A stretch of DNA of 64,000 bases from Parabacteroides sp. AD58 (GTDB lineage Bacteria; Bacteroidota; Bacteroidia; Bacteroidales; Tannerellaceae), in assembly GCF_023744375.2 (NCBI RefSeq), contig NZ_CP146284.1:2914001-2978000 (forward strand), given 5' to 3'. Below, piece after piece: positions 15,990 through 24,678 of this stretch. The first letter of the stretch is position 1. Each line of letters starts with the position of its first letter. Made by a program: the position numbers and the translations under genes. Under the pieces are notes generated by a model. That model saw nothing but the letters and a program-made list of their open reading frames with translations. It searched no databases and was not told the DNA's origin.

Positions 15990-16292
15990 ATGAAGTACGT
16001 TGAAATCATCCTTAAAATTGTGCGTGTCATCCTTCGGACTCTCTTCCCGAAGCAGAAAAACGAACCCGAACAAGAAGACGTGGCTGCTGCTCAGTCTGTA
16101 TCTGATCGTCCTCCTGGCTTTGTGGAAGAACGAGATTCAACTGGCCATGGCAGCCCTGGGCGGGATCCTCTCGTTGCTGCAACAGCCCCCGCCCGGCGGG
16201 GGAGGGCCGTCGGAACGCCCTGGATGGGTATAGCCGGTTTCTCCCTGATCCTTGCCGGAGGGGCGGGTTACCTGTACGAGTTCTTCTTTTAG
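15990..16292 (+). pseudogene. Small holin-like membrane protein with a disturbed reading frame
   Basis: One frame is open for 100 codons, starting MKYVEIILKIVRVILRTLF with an amphipathic helix and ending in a hydrophobic stretch (MGIAGFSLILAGGAGYLYEF). Its middle, however, reads as unlikely low-quality protein. In the +1 frame the middle (about 16060-16230) encodes WLLLSLYLIVLLALW and LAMAALGGILSLL, good membrane helices with normal codon use. Removing one A from the A5 run near 16056 joins the two sensibly, and a second shift in the G-rich run near 16198 would restore the end. It may be a broken gene, a sequencing error or a programmed or overlapping arrangement. A holin partner for the glucosaminidase is the natural role. 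Confidence 0.55.
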
Positions 16293-16390
16293 CCGGAGGT
16301 TTCCGCCGCCGTGAGGTTTCGAATTTGGGGCGGGTATGATGGATTTGACCTAATTTATTCCTACCTTTGCCCCAAGAACATTAAACCTTT

Positions 16391-17659
16391 ATGGCATTGA
16401 ACGAGAAAGATTTTGAAATCATGGCACCGGTGGGTTCGTATGAATCCCTGATGGCGGCCATACAGGGGGGAGCGGATTCGATTTATTTCGGTATTGAAGG
16501 ATTGAACATGCGCTCCCGCTCTTCGAATAATTTTACAATAGACGACTTACGGAAGATCGTGGCTATCTGTCAGGAACACGGCCTGAAGAGCTACCTGACA
16601 GTCAATACGGTGATTTACGGGGAAGACCTGCCCCTGATGCGCGAGATCATCGACGCAGCCAAGGAAGCCGGGGTATCGGCGATCATCGCCGCCGATGTGG
16701 CAGCCATGGATTATGCCAACCGGATCGGGCAGGAAGTCCACCTGTCTACCCAGCTGAATATCTCGAACGCGGAGGCACTGAAGTTTTATGCCCGCTTCGC
16801 GGATGTGGTGGTATTGGCCCGTGAGTTGAACCTCGACCAGGTGTATGAGATTTATCAGGAGATACAGAAACAGCAGATCAGGGGGCCGAAAGGCGAGCTG
16901 ATCCGGATTGAGATGTTTGCCCACGGGGCTTTGTGCATGGCGGTGTCGGGCAAGTGTTACCTGAGCCTGCATGAGATGAACGCTTCCGCCAACCGGGGCG
17001 CCTGCATGCAGATCTGTCGCCGGGCCTATACGGTACGAGACAAGGACAGCGATATCGAGCTGGATGTCGAGAACCAGTATATCATGTCGCCGAAAGACCT
17101 GAAGACCATCCATTTCATGAATAAGATGATGGATGCCGGCGTGCGTGTTTTCAAGATTGAGGGCCGGGCCCGCGGACCGGAGTATGTGCGTATCGTGACG
17201 GAGTGTTACAAGGAAGCCGTGAAGGCCTACTGCGAGGGCACGTTTACGGAAGAGAAGGTGGCCCGCTGGGACGAACGGCTGAAGATGGTCTTCAACCGGG
17301 GCTTCTGGAACGGGTATTACCTGGGGCAGCGCCTGGGTGAGTGGAGCAGCAAATACGGCTCGGGAGCTACGCGCAAGAAGGTGTATGTAGCCCGGGGCAT
17401 CAAATACTTCGACAAGATCGGCGTGGCCGAGTTCGAAATGGAATGCGGCACCCTGAAGGTAGGCGACGAGATTCTGATTACGGGACCGACAACCGGTGCC
17501 GTGATGCAGAAGGTAGAAGAAATACGGGTGGATCTGAAACCCGTGCCGCAGACCGTCAAAGGAGAACGCTTCTCGATCAAGGTAGAAGAAAAGATACGTC
17601 CGTCTGACCGGCTGTATGTCATGGAAGTGGTTCAGCCCAAAAAAGAATTCAACGCATGA
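16391..17659 (+). CDS. Peptidase U32 family protein, TrhP-type tRNA hydroxylation factor
   Basis: The 422-residue protein carries the U32 signatures: MAPVGSYESLMAAIQGGADSIYFG (in parts) at the N-terminus, LTVNT, the FAHGALCMAVSGKCYLS motif and ANRGACMQICRRAY with its clustered cysteines, and FKIEGRARG. In Escherichia coli the related proteins are TrhP (5-hydroxyuridine at tRNA position 34) and RlhA (23S rRNA cytidine hydroxylation). Length and the C-terminal domain fit TrhP best. It overlaps the thioesterase gene by 4 bases (ATGA). A -7 element TACCTTTG at 16362-16369 lies just upstream. Protease activity, implied by the family name, is unlikely. Confidence 0.88.
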   Translation: MALNEKDFEIMAPVGSYESLMAAIQGGADSIYFGIEGLNMRSRSSNNFTIDDLRKIVAICQEHGLKSYLTVNTVIYGEDLPLMREIIDAAKEAGVSAIIAADVAAMDYANRIGQEVHLSTQLNISNAEALKFYARFADVVVLARELNLDQVYEIYQEIQKQQIRGPKGELIRIEMFAHGALCMAVSGKCYLSLHEMNASANRGACMQICRRAYTVRDKDSDIELDVENQYIMSPKDLKTIHFMNKMMDAGVRVFKIEGRARGPEYVRIVTECYKEAVKAYCEGTFTEEKVARWDERLKMVFNRGFWNGYYLGQRLGEWSSKYGSGATRKKVYVARGIKYFDKIGVAEFEMECGTLKVGDEILITGPTTGAVMQKVEEIRVDLKPVPQTVKGERFSIKVEEKIRPSDRLYVMEVVQPKKEFNA

Positions 17660-18081
17660 AAATGTACGTCTATCAGCACGAAGACAAGGTGCGCGATTAT
17701 GAATGCGACCTGCAGGGCGTGGTGAATAACGCGAACTACCTGCATTACATGGAGCATACCCGCCATGAGTTCCTGCTCTCATTGGGCGAGAACTTCAGCG
17801 ACCTGCACGACCGGGGGATGGATCTCTTCGTGGCCCGGATCGAGATACAGCTCAAACACTCCCTGCGGAGTGGCGACCGTTACCTCTCCTGCCTGAATGC
17901 GAGGAAGGACGGGGTGAAGCTGGTGATGAGCCAGGATATTTACAAGCTGCCCGAGATGGAAATTGTTTCACGTGGCACAGTCGACTGTGTCCTCGTCGAG
18001 AACGGGCGGCTCTCGCGCGGCGAGTACTTCGACGAGTTACTCAGCCGCATCGGTAACCGAACAGGAAAAGAACATGAATGA
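17656..18081 (+). CDS. Acyl-CoA thioesterase of the YbgC/4HBT hot-dog family
   Basis: The 141-residue protein has the 4-hydroxybenzoyl-CoA thioesterase motif RDYECDLQGVVNNANYLHYME, in which the Asp of the DLQGVVNNANY block is the catalytic acid in this family. The rest matches the hot-dog fold length. These enzymes hydrolyse short or aromatic acyl-CoA or acyl-ACP thioesters in the cytoplasm. The substrate cannot be deduced. The start overlaps the U32 gene and the end overlaps dprA by 8 bases, so the three genes are translationally coupled. Confidence 0.88.
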   Translation: MKMYVYQHEDKVRDYECDLQGVVNNANYLHYMEHTRHEFLLSLGENFSDLHDRGMDLFVARIEIQLKHSLRSGDRYLSCLNARKDGVKLVMSQDIYKLPEMEIVSRGTVDCVLVENGRLSRGEYFDELLSRIGNRTGKEHE

Positions 18082-19186
18082 TACGATTTTGTATACCATT
18101 GCCTTGACTATGGTGAATGGAGTGGGAGGAGTCCTCTCCCGTCAGTTATTGCAAGCCCTGGGCGATGCCCGGGCCGTTTTTCAGGAAAAGAAACAGCTGC
18201 TCGAACGGATTCCCGGCATCGGGTCCGTCCTGGCAGCCGAAATCACCAATCCGGAGGTGTTGCGGCGGGCCGAACAGGAGGTCCGCTTTATCGACGACGC
18301 CGGGATTACCGTCCTGGTATGCGGGGATGAGGCTTATCCGTTCCGCCTCCGGGAATGTCCGGATGCCCCCCTGGTACTATATTATAAAGGTAAGGGAAAC
18401 CTGAATGCCCGTCATGCCGTCAGTGTGGTGGGTACCCGCCATGCGACCCGTTACGGTCAGGAGATGACAGCGGCGCTGTTGGACGACCTGGCGGCACTCT
18501 ATCCCGACACACTGATCGTCAGCGGACTGGCTTATGGTATTGATATTGCCGCCCACCGGCAGGCGTTAGCCGGCGGACTTCCTACGGTAGGGGTTTTGGC
18601 TCATGGCCTGGACCGTATCTATCCGCCGGCTCACCGCCAGACGGCAATCGCGATGCTGGAGCAGGGAGGACTGCTGACCGACTTCCCCAGCGGAACGAAT
18701 CCCGACCGCCCGAATTTCCTCAAACGCAACCGGATCATTGCCGGACTGACCGAAGCCACCCTGGTGATCGAGTCGGCCGAAAAAGGCGGCTCCCTCGTGA
18801 CCGCCGGTCTGGCCCTCTCGTACGGCCGTGACGTGTTTGCCTGTCCGGGGCGTATCGGCGACCTCTATTCGGCAGGCTGCAACCAGCTGATCCGCCGGCA
18901 GAGTGCCGCTCTCATTACCTCGGCCCGGGATCTTGTCGACGCGTTGGGCTGGCAGCAGCAAGACGCTTTCCCCGCAGCGCGGCAGACCGAACTCCTCTTT
19001 GCCGAAACCGATTCGCCCGAGATACAGCGGGTGCTCGAAGCCCTGCAGGGCGGAGGCGAGCTCCATATCGACCAGCTCTCGCTGCAGACGGGGTTCACCA
19101 TCCAGCAGCTCACCGCCCTCCTTTTCGAACTCGAGATGGACGGCCGTATCGCTTCCCTTCCCGGCAACCGGTATCACCTGCGGTAG
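18074..19186 (+). CDS. dprA: DNA-processing protein DprA
   Basis: The 370-residue protein has an N-terminal helix-hairpin-helix-like part (IPGIGSVLAAEI), the Rossmann-type DprA core with VVGTRHATRYG and VSGLAYGIDIAAH, the FPSGTNPDRPNFLKRNRIIAGL segment that binds single-stranded DNA, and a C-terminal winged-helix (GELHIDQLSLQTGF). DprA loads RecA on incoming single-stranded DNA during natural transformation. It is widespread in species with no known competence. I chose the ATG at 18074 because the upstream extension is the antisense-like frame of the thioesterase gene. Together with ComM and the ComEA-like protein, this window holds three competence-type genes. Confidence 0.93.
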   Translation: MNDTILYTIALTMVNGVGGVLSRQLLQALGDARAVFQEKKQLLERIPGIGSVLAAEITNPEVLRRAEQEVRFIDDAGITVLVCGDEAYPFRLRECPDAPLVLYYKGKGNLNARHAVSVVGTRHATRYGQEMTAALLDDLAALYPDTLIVSGLAYGIDIAAHRQALAGGLPTVGVLAHGLDRIYPPAHRQTAIAMLEQGGLLTDFPSGTNPDRPNFLKRNRIIAGLTEATLVIESAEKGGSLVTAGLALSYGRDVFACPGRIGDLYSAGCNQLIRRQSAALITSARDLVDALGWQQQDAFPAARQTELLFAETDSPEIQRVLEALQGGGELHIDQLSLQTGFTIQQLTALLFELEMDGRIASLPGNRYHLR

Positions 19187-19334
19187 GTCATCAGTGGGCT
19201 CCGGCAGCGGTGTTAGGAAAGCATTTTGCCAACTGAGGTTGACAAAATAACGCCGCCGGCAGGTCTGGAAAATGAAAAGAGCATTTATTGCTGAAAAATT
19301 TCCTTAATCTGCTATCTCCTATAAAAAAAAATAG

Positions 19335-19342
19335 TACTTTTG
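19335..19342 (+). promoter_or_regulatory. Possible -7 element of the pckA promoter
   Basis: TACTTTTG fits TAnnTTTG exactly. It would give a 5' leader of about 130 bases before pckA. No clear -33 TTG stands at the right distance. An imperfect hairpin (ATTTTG...CAAAAT, about 19220-19247) lies between dprA and this element. Confidence 0.4.
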
Positions 19343-19477
19343 TACGCGTTAAACAAAAAGACGCTCCCGCTTGTTCATTTAATAGTGTAGCAGGTTGGAA
19401 AAGAAAAAGTTTCAGGACTGGCTAAGAAGAAAATAAATAAACAATAAATAAAGTCAATCACTTAAATTATTAACAAG

Positions 19478-21085
19478 ATGGCAAATTTAGATTTAAGCAA
19501 GTACGGTATTACCGATGTGAAGGAAATTTTGCATAATCCTTCTTATGAAGTACTGTTCGCCGAAGAAACTAAAGATGGTTTGGAAGGTTACGAAAAAGGA
19601 CAGGTAACTGAATTAGGTGCTGTAAACGTGATGACTGGTATCTACACCGGCCGTTCTCCTAAAGATAAATTCTTCGTTAAGAATGAAGCCAGCGAAAACA
19701 CTGTATGGTGGACTTCTGACGAATACAAGAACGATAACAAACCATGTTCTGAAGCTGCATGGGCTGATTTGAAGGCTAAAGCTGTTAAAGAATTGTCAGG
19801 CAAGCGTCTGTTCGTAATGGATACATTCTGTGGTGCTAACCCGGCTACTCGTCTGAAAGTACGTTTCATCATGGAAGTTGCATGGCAGGCTCACTTCGTT
19901 AAGAACATGTTCATCCGTCCGACAGAAGAAGAACTGGCTAACTACGGAGAACCTGATTTCGTATCATTCAACGCTGCTAAGGCAAAAGTTGACAACTACA
20001 AGGAATTAGGTCTGAACTCTGAAACAGCTACTGTATTTAACTTGAAGACAAACGAACAGGTTATCCTGAACACTTGGTACGGTGGTGAAATGAAGAAGGG
20101 TATCTTCTCAATCATGAACTACCTGAACCCGTTGCGTGGTATCGCTTCAATGCACTGTTCAGCTAACACCAACATGGAAGGTACTGACACAGCTATCTTC
20201 TTCGGTCTGTCTGGTACAGGTAAGACTACTTTGTCAACTGACCCGAAACGTAAGTTGATCGGTGATGACGAACACGGATGGGACGACGAAGGCGTATTCA
20301 ACTACGAAGGTGGTTGCTATGCTAAGGTTATCAACTTGGATAAGGAATCTGAACCGGATATCTACAACGCTATCAAACGTGACGCTTTGCTGGAAAACGT
20401 AACAGTTGATGCGAACGGTAAGATCGACTTCGCTGATAAGAGCGTAACTGAAAATACGCGTGTATCTTATCCTATCTATCACATCAACAACATCGTTAAG
20501 CCGGTTTCTAAAGGTCCTCACGCTCATCAGGTAATCTTCCTGTCAGCTGATGCCTTCGGTGTATTGCCTCCAGTATCTATCCTGAACGCAGAACAGGCTA
20601 AGTACTACTTCTTGTCAGGATTTACTGCTAAGTTGGCTGGTACAGAACGTGGTATCACTGAACCGACTCCTACATTCTCAGCTTGCTTCGGTGCTGCTTT
20701 CTTGAGCTTGCATCCTACAAAATATGCTGAAGAATTGGTTAAGAAGATGGAAAAGGTGGGTGCTAAGGCTTACTTGGTTAACACTGGTTGGAACGGTACT
20801 GGCAAGCGTATCTCTATCCGCGATACTCGTGGTATCATCGACGCTATCCTGGACGGTTCTATCGACAAGGCTCCGACTAAGACTATCCCGTACTTCAATT
20901 TCGTAGTTCCGACAGAATTGCCGGGTGTTGATCCGAAGATCCTGGATCCGCGCGATACTTACGACTGCGCTTGCAAGTGGGAAGAAAAAGCAAAAGACCT
21001 GGCTGCTCGCTTCATCAAGAACTTCGCTAAGTTCACTGGTAACGAAGCTGGTAAGGCTCTGGTTGCTGCTGGTCCGCAATTGTAA
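19478..21085 (+). CDS. pckA: Phosphoenolpyruvate carboxykinase (ATP)
   Basis: The 535-residue protein is a full-length ATP-type PEPCK. Visible motifs are [10 protein letters not shown] near the N-terminus, the P-loop [11 protein letters not shown] (about residues 246-256), the following GDDEHGWDD metal-binding segment and NTGWNGTG in the C-terminal part. It interconverts oxaloacetate plus ATP and phosphoenolpyruvate, CO2 and ADP. In Bacteroidetes it usually works in the CO2-fixing direction on the way to succinate and propionate, making ATP. Codon use is strongly biased (for example GCT, GGT, AAC), as expected for a highly expressed gene. It has its own promoter region and terminator. Confidence 0.98.
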   Translation: MANLDLSKYGITDVKEILHNPSYEVLFAEETKDGLEGYEKGQVTELGAVNVMTGIYTGRSPKDKFFVKNEASENTVWWTSDEYKNDNKPCSEAAWADLKAKAVKELSGKRLFVMDTFCGANPATRLKVRFIMEVAWQAHFVKNMFIRPTEEELANYGEPDFVSFNAAKAKVDNYKELGLNSETATVFNLKTNEQVILNTWYGGEMKKGIFSIMNYLNPLRGIASMHCSANTNMEGTDTAIFFGLSGTGKTTLSTDPKRKLIGDDEHGWDDEGVFNYEGGCYAKVINLDKESEPDIYNAIKRDALLENVTVDANGKIDFADKSVTENTRVSYPIYHINNIVKPVSKGPHAHQVIFLSADAFGVLPPVSILNAEQAKYYFLSGFTAKLAGTERGITEPTPTFSACFGAAFLSLHPTKYAEELVKKMEKVGAKAYLVNTGWNGTGKRISIRDTRGIIDAILDGSIDKAPTKTIPYFNFVVPTELPGVDPKILDPRDTYDCACKWEEKAKDLAARFIKNFAKFTGNEAGKALVAAGPQL

Positions 21086-21114
21086 TTTCTATTACATATC
21101 CGACTATAAAGAGA

Positions 21115-21144
21115 AAGAGGGTGCTGATAGCATCCTCTTTTTTT
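21115..21144 (+). terminator. Rho-independent terminator after pckA
   Basis: A GAGGGTGC stem pairs with GCATCCTC (one G-U pair) around a short loop and is followed by a run of T (21138-21144). Confidence 0.85.
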
Positions 21145-21239
21145 ATGCATTTTTCCATTATTTTTCAAAATTATTCCTATTTATAAACGTACTTTAAAAA
21201 ACATTTTCTATCTTTACGCAAAATTGGCGGAAAAGAGAG

Positions 21240-22346
21240 ATGCTTATGCAGAAATACATATTATTTATATGGATCATGTTGTTGGGACTGGCTGGATGCA
21301 GCAAGGATCAGAGTTACCAGATTGAGGGAAAACTCACTCATTTGCAGGACCCAACAGTGTATGTCGTGTTTGAAAGTGAGAACGGGAAAGTGATTGATAC
21401 CGTTGTGTGTGAAACGGAAGGCAAATTCAAGGTGCAGCAGAAAACAGGCGACTTCAATACGGCAACCCTGTTTTTTGAGAACCGTTCGCGGGTAGTGAAT
21501 GTATTTTTGGAAAAAGGGAAAAAAGTCAGTATCGAAGGGGATATCACCTATCCGAAACTGCTCGAAATAGAAGGTGGAAGCAGCATTAACAAGCAGCTGA
21601 CAGCCCTGAGAAGGGGATCGGCCAACCTGTGGAAGGAACAGGAGAAGCTGCTCACCCAGATTGACCGGAAGGCCAAACACCCGATTGAGGAGGCCGACCT
21701 CATTGCCAAGCTGACCAACATTAACCACCAGCTGGAAGAGGAGGCGGTGGCCTACATCAAGAAGAATACCGACAAGGCCGTGTCGCTGGCCCTGATCCAG
21801 TATTTCTTCACGAATCCGGACGACAGCCGGGAGACCGACGAACTGCTGGCCCTGATTACACCCGAGCTGCGCGATCATTTCCTGTACCGGGAACTGGAGG
21901 AATACAGCGCCCGGACCAAACGGACCAACATCGGGGCGGAAGCACCCGACTTCCACGTGAAGAACGTGTACGGCCAGGAATTCAAGCTGGACACCGTAAA
22001 AAACAAATATACCTTGCTGGCATTTGTCCCTTCGTGGGAGGGCAAAACGAAGCTGACCGATCCGTATATGGTACAGATCGCCAAGAAGCATCCGGCCAAG
22101 GAACTGAATATGCTGGTCATCACCATCGACAACAATTGCAACCAGATACGCGATTACCTCAAGACCGACAGCATCTCGTGGAACCTCGTGGCCGATTCGG
22201 CCGGGCAGGTGACGGCGCTGATGGACCTGTACAACGTGAGTGAACTGCCGCTCTGCTACCTGATCGACAAGGACCGGAAGATTCTGCTGAAGTCTGAAAA
22301 CAACCTTGAGGTAAAAGACGTGCTCGACGAATTGTTGGAAGAGTAA
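21240..22346 (+). CDS. Thioredoxin-fold lipoprotein with DUF4369-like N-terminus, lacking the CxxC motif
   Basis: The 368-residue protein has a lipoprotein signal ending in LLGLAGC (about residue 20), a beta-rich DUF4369-like domain, a helical middle and a C-terminal TlpA/AhpC-type thioredoxin domain starting with GAEAPDFHVKNVYGQEF. Where active members have W-C-x-x-C, this one reads AFVPSWEGKTKL, so both redox cysteines are missing. The later cis-proline region (SELPLCYLID) is kept. It is likely anchored in a cell-envelope membrane and may work as a binding or scaffold protein and not a disulfide reductase. An in-frame internal start (MQKYIL) two codons downstream is also possible. Confidence 0.82.
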   Translation: MLMQKYILFIWIMLLGLAGCSKDQSYQIEGKLTHLQDPTVYVVFESENGKVIDTVVCETEGKFKVQQKTGDFNTATLFFENRSRVVNVFLEKGKKVSIEGDITYPKLLEIEGGSSINKQLTALRRGSANLWKEQEKLLTQIDRKAKHPIEEADLIAKLTNINHQLEEEAVAYIKKNTDKAVSLALIQYFFTNPDDSRETDELLALITPELRDHFLYRELEEYSARTKRTNIGAEAPDFHVKNVYGQEFKLDTVKNKYTLLAFVPSWEGKTKLTDPYMVQIAKKHPAKELNMLVITIDNNCNQIRDYLKTDSISWNLVADSAGQVTALMDLYNVSELPLCYLIDKDRKILLKSENNLEVKDVLDELLEE

Positions 22347-22403
22347 GCAAACCGGTTCCGCCCGGGGCGGAACCCTCAGTATTCATCTTAAAAAACTTTA
22401 ACT

Positions 22404-23942
22404 ATGCTGGTCAAGACGTATGCGGCCGCCGTACAAGGCATCTCGGCTACTATCATCACCATTGAAGTCAATACAAGTAAAGGCATCCAGTTCTTTTTGG
22501 TAGGGCTTCCCGACGTGGCTGTGCGGGAAAGTCATGAACGGATTGTCTCGGCCCTGCAGGAAAACGGATATAAGTTCCCGCGGAGCCGGATCGTCATCAA
22601 CATGGCGCCTGCCGATATCCGCAAGGAGGGCTCTTCCTATGATCTGCCCCTGGCCATCGGTATCCTGGCGGGAGCGGAAATGATCAGCTCCGAAAAGCTT
22701 TCACAATACCTGCTGATGGGAGAGCTCTCCTTAGACGGGACGCTCAAGCCCATTAAAGGCGTTTTGCCAATCGCTATCAAGGCCCGGGAAGCAGGATTCA
22801 AAGGATTTATTTTACCGCAGCAGAACGCCCGGGAGGCGGCTGTCGTGAATCAGCTGGATGTCTATGGGGTCACCAACATCCGGGAGGTGATCGGGTTCAT
22901 GGACGGGAAGGAGGAACTGGAACCTACCCGGGTGGATACGCGGAAGGAGTTTTATGCCCGGCAGCTGCAGTTCGACGATGACTTTTCGGAAGTCCGCGGA
23001 CAGGAAAATGTGAAACGGGCCCTCGAGGTAGCGGCGGCGGGCGGGCACAACCTGCTGATGATCGGTCCGCCGGGCAGCGGCAAGTCGATGATGGCCAAAC
23101 GCCTGCCTTCCATCCTGCCTCCCTTTACCCTGCATGAGTCTTTGGAAACCACCAAAATCCATTCGGTAGCCGGGAAGATCGGGAACGAGACCTCCCTGAT
23201 GACCCAGCGTCCGTTCCGTTCTCCGCATCATACCATTTCCGACGTGGCCATGGTGGGCGGAGGCTCGTATCCGCAGCCCGGTGAGATCAGTCTGGCGCAT
23301 AACGGAATCCTCTTCCTCGACGAACTGCCCGAATTCAGCCGGAGTGTCCTCGAAGTGATGCGCCAGCCGCTGGAAGACCGGATGATCAGTATTTCGCGGG
23401 CCCGCTTTACCGTGGAATATCCGGCGGGATTCATGCTGGTGGCCTCCATGAATCCGTGTCCGTGCGGGTATTACAACCATCCGACCCGGGCCTGTGTCTG
23501 CTCTCCCGGGGCTGTCCAGAAATACATGAACCGGATATCGGGTCCGCTGCTCGACCGGATAGACATCCAGATCGAGATTGTCCCGGTTCCCTTCGAGAAG
23601 ATATCCGAACAGCGTCCGGCCGAGCCCAGTGCCGCCATCCGTGAGCGTGTCATGGCTGCCCGCCGGGTACAGGAAAAACGCTTTCAGGATTACCCCGGTG
23701 TGTATTGCAATGCCCAGATGAACAGTCGCCTGCTGCATACCTATGCCGTGCCCGACGCCGAGGGGCTGAAGCTGCTCAGGCATGCCATGACGAAACTGAA
23801 TCTGTCTGCCCGGGCCTACGACCGGATCCTGAAGGTATCGCGGACGATCGCTGACCTGGAAGGAGAGGAGGCGGTCCGGCCCCACCACCTGGCTGAAGCC
23901 ATTCATTACCGGAACCTCGACCGGGAGGGGTGGGGTGGCTGA
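22404..23942 (+). CDS. comM: YifB/ComM-family Mg-chelatase-like AAA+ ATPase
   Basis: The 512-residue protein has the N-terminal ChlI-type domain (KGIQFFLVGLPDVAVRES, in parts), the AAA+ core with Walker A GPPGSGKSMMAK and Walker B ILFLDELPEF, a zinc-like cysteine cluster in MNPCPCGYYNHPTRACVCSP, and the C-terminal Mg-chelatase-type helical domain. ComM is a hexameric helicase that promotes branch migration during integration of transforming DNA. It stands alone, 57 bases after the lipoprotein gene, with no obvious terminator between them. Convergence with the minus-strand polysaccharide locus leaves only 7 bases between the stop codons. Confidence 0.93.
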   Translation: MLVKTYAAAVQGISATIITIEVNTSKGIQFFLVGLPDVAVRESHERIVSALQENGYKFPRSRIVINMAPADIRKEGSSYDLPLAIGILAGAEMISSEKLSQYLLMGELSLDGTLKPIKGVLPIAIKAREAGFKGFILPQQNAREAAVVNQLDVYGVTNIREVIGFMDGKEELEPTRVDTRKEFYARQLQFDDDFSEVRGQENVKRALEVAAAGGHNLLMIGPPGSGKSMMAKRLPSILPPFTLHESLETTKIHSVAGKIGNETSLMTQRPFRSPHHTISDVAMVGGGSYPQPGEISLAHNGILFLDELPEFSRSVLEVMRQPLEDRMISISRARFTVEYPAGFMLVASMNPCPCGYYNHPTRACVCSPGAVQKYMNRISGPLLDRIDIQIEIVPVPFEKISEQRPAEPSAAIRERVMAARRVQEKRFQDYPGVYCNAQMNSRLLHTYAVPDAEGLKLLRHAMTKLNLSARAYDRILKVSRTIADLEGEEAVRPHHLAEAIHYRNLDREGWGG

Positions 23943-23949
23943 TGCCTGG

Positions 23950-24675
23950 TTACCGGGCGAGGCGCCGGTTGTTTTCGAACAGTATTTTCAGGCCCGCTAG
24001 CTGGGCTGTCGTGACCTTGAGGTGCTGGAGAGAACGCTCGTAGATGTCGCGGCGGTGGCAGTCGGAGCCGATAAAGGTGTAATAGCTTTTTGACAGGAGG
24101 TCTTCGGCCCGTCTCTGCGGACTCGGACCGTAGGTTCCGGCCAGCGACATGAGGTTGAGCTGCAGGGCGATCTCGTGCTCGAAGAGCCAGTCATAATCGT
24201 CCGGACTCATGTACCGGTAGCGCTCGGGATGGGCCAGGACAGGGCGGTAGCCCTCGGCCTGGAGGTCAAAGAGGATTTCCCGGAAGCCCAGGGGGGGCAT
24301 CAGATAGGAGGTCTCCACCAGAACATGGGTCCCGTCGAAGGTCAGCAGTCCCTCTTTTTTGCGGGCGGCAAAGGCCGGGTCGAGCATGTATTCGGCTGCC
24401 AGTCTCACTTCGATGGAGGTAGACAGCGTTGCCCGGAAACGGTCGAACCGTTCACGCAGGAAGTCGGCGCGGTTGGCTGTCAGTTCTTCCATGACATGCG
24501 GGGTAAAAAAGAGGCGCTGCACGCCTACTGATTCCATCAGTCTCAATGCCTGCAACGCCTCTTCTTCGTTTTCTGCTCCGTCGTCGACGGCCGGAAGCAA
24601 ATGACAGTGGATGTCTGTCATCCCTTCCAGCAGCCGGCTCGTCAAGATCTTTTTCTTTCCAAATAATCCGAACAT
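23950..24675 (-). CDS. CpsB/YwqE-type PHP-domain tyrosine-protein phosphatase
   Basis: The 241-residue protein begins its catalytic part with MTDIHCHLLPAVDDGAENEEEAL (in two pieces), the first metal-binding motif of PHP-domain phosphatases. Later motifs include FTPHVM, ERYRYM and FIGSDCHRRD, which provide the remaining His and Asp ligands. These enzymes remove phosphate from the tyrosine tail of the partner BY-kinase and so regulate polysaccharide assembly. The gene lies 3 bases after the kinase gene (24679-27084), whose tail is its likely substrate. The extra N-terminal residues (FGLFGKKKILTSRLLEG) fit the version found in Bacteroidetes. Confidence 0.92.
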   Translation of the reverse strand: MFGLFGKKKILTSRLLEGMTDIHCHLLPAVDDGAENEEEALQALRLMESVGVQRLFFTPHVMEELTANRADFLRERFDRFRATLSTSIEVRLAAEYMLDPAFAARKKEGLLTFDGTHVLVETSYLMPPLGFREILFDLQAEGYRPVLAHPERYRYMSPDDYDWLFEHEIALQLNLMSLAGTYGPSPQRRAEDLLSKSYYTFIGSDCHRRDIYERSLQHLKVTTAQLAGLKILFENNRRLAR

Positions 24676-24678
24676 GGT

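Noticed and set aside
7516..16292. Complete prophage or integrative element
   Set aside because: There are no integrase, terminase, capsid, portal, tail or relaxase genes, and no attachment repeats were seen at the borders.
16547..17782. Open frame of 411 codons on the minus strand
   Set aside because: It lies antisense to the well-supported U32 and thioesterase genes, with His/Arg-rich composition typical of a shadow frame in GC-rich coding DNA.
22812..23906. Open frame of 364 codons on the minus strand
   Set aside because: It is the antisense shadow of the comM-type gene and shows no protein-like motifs.
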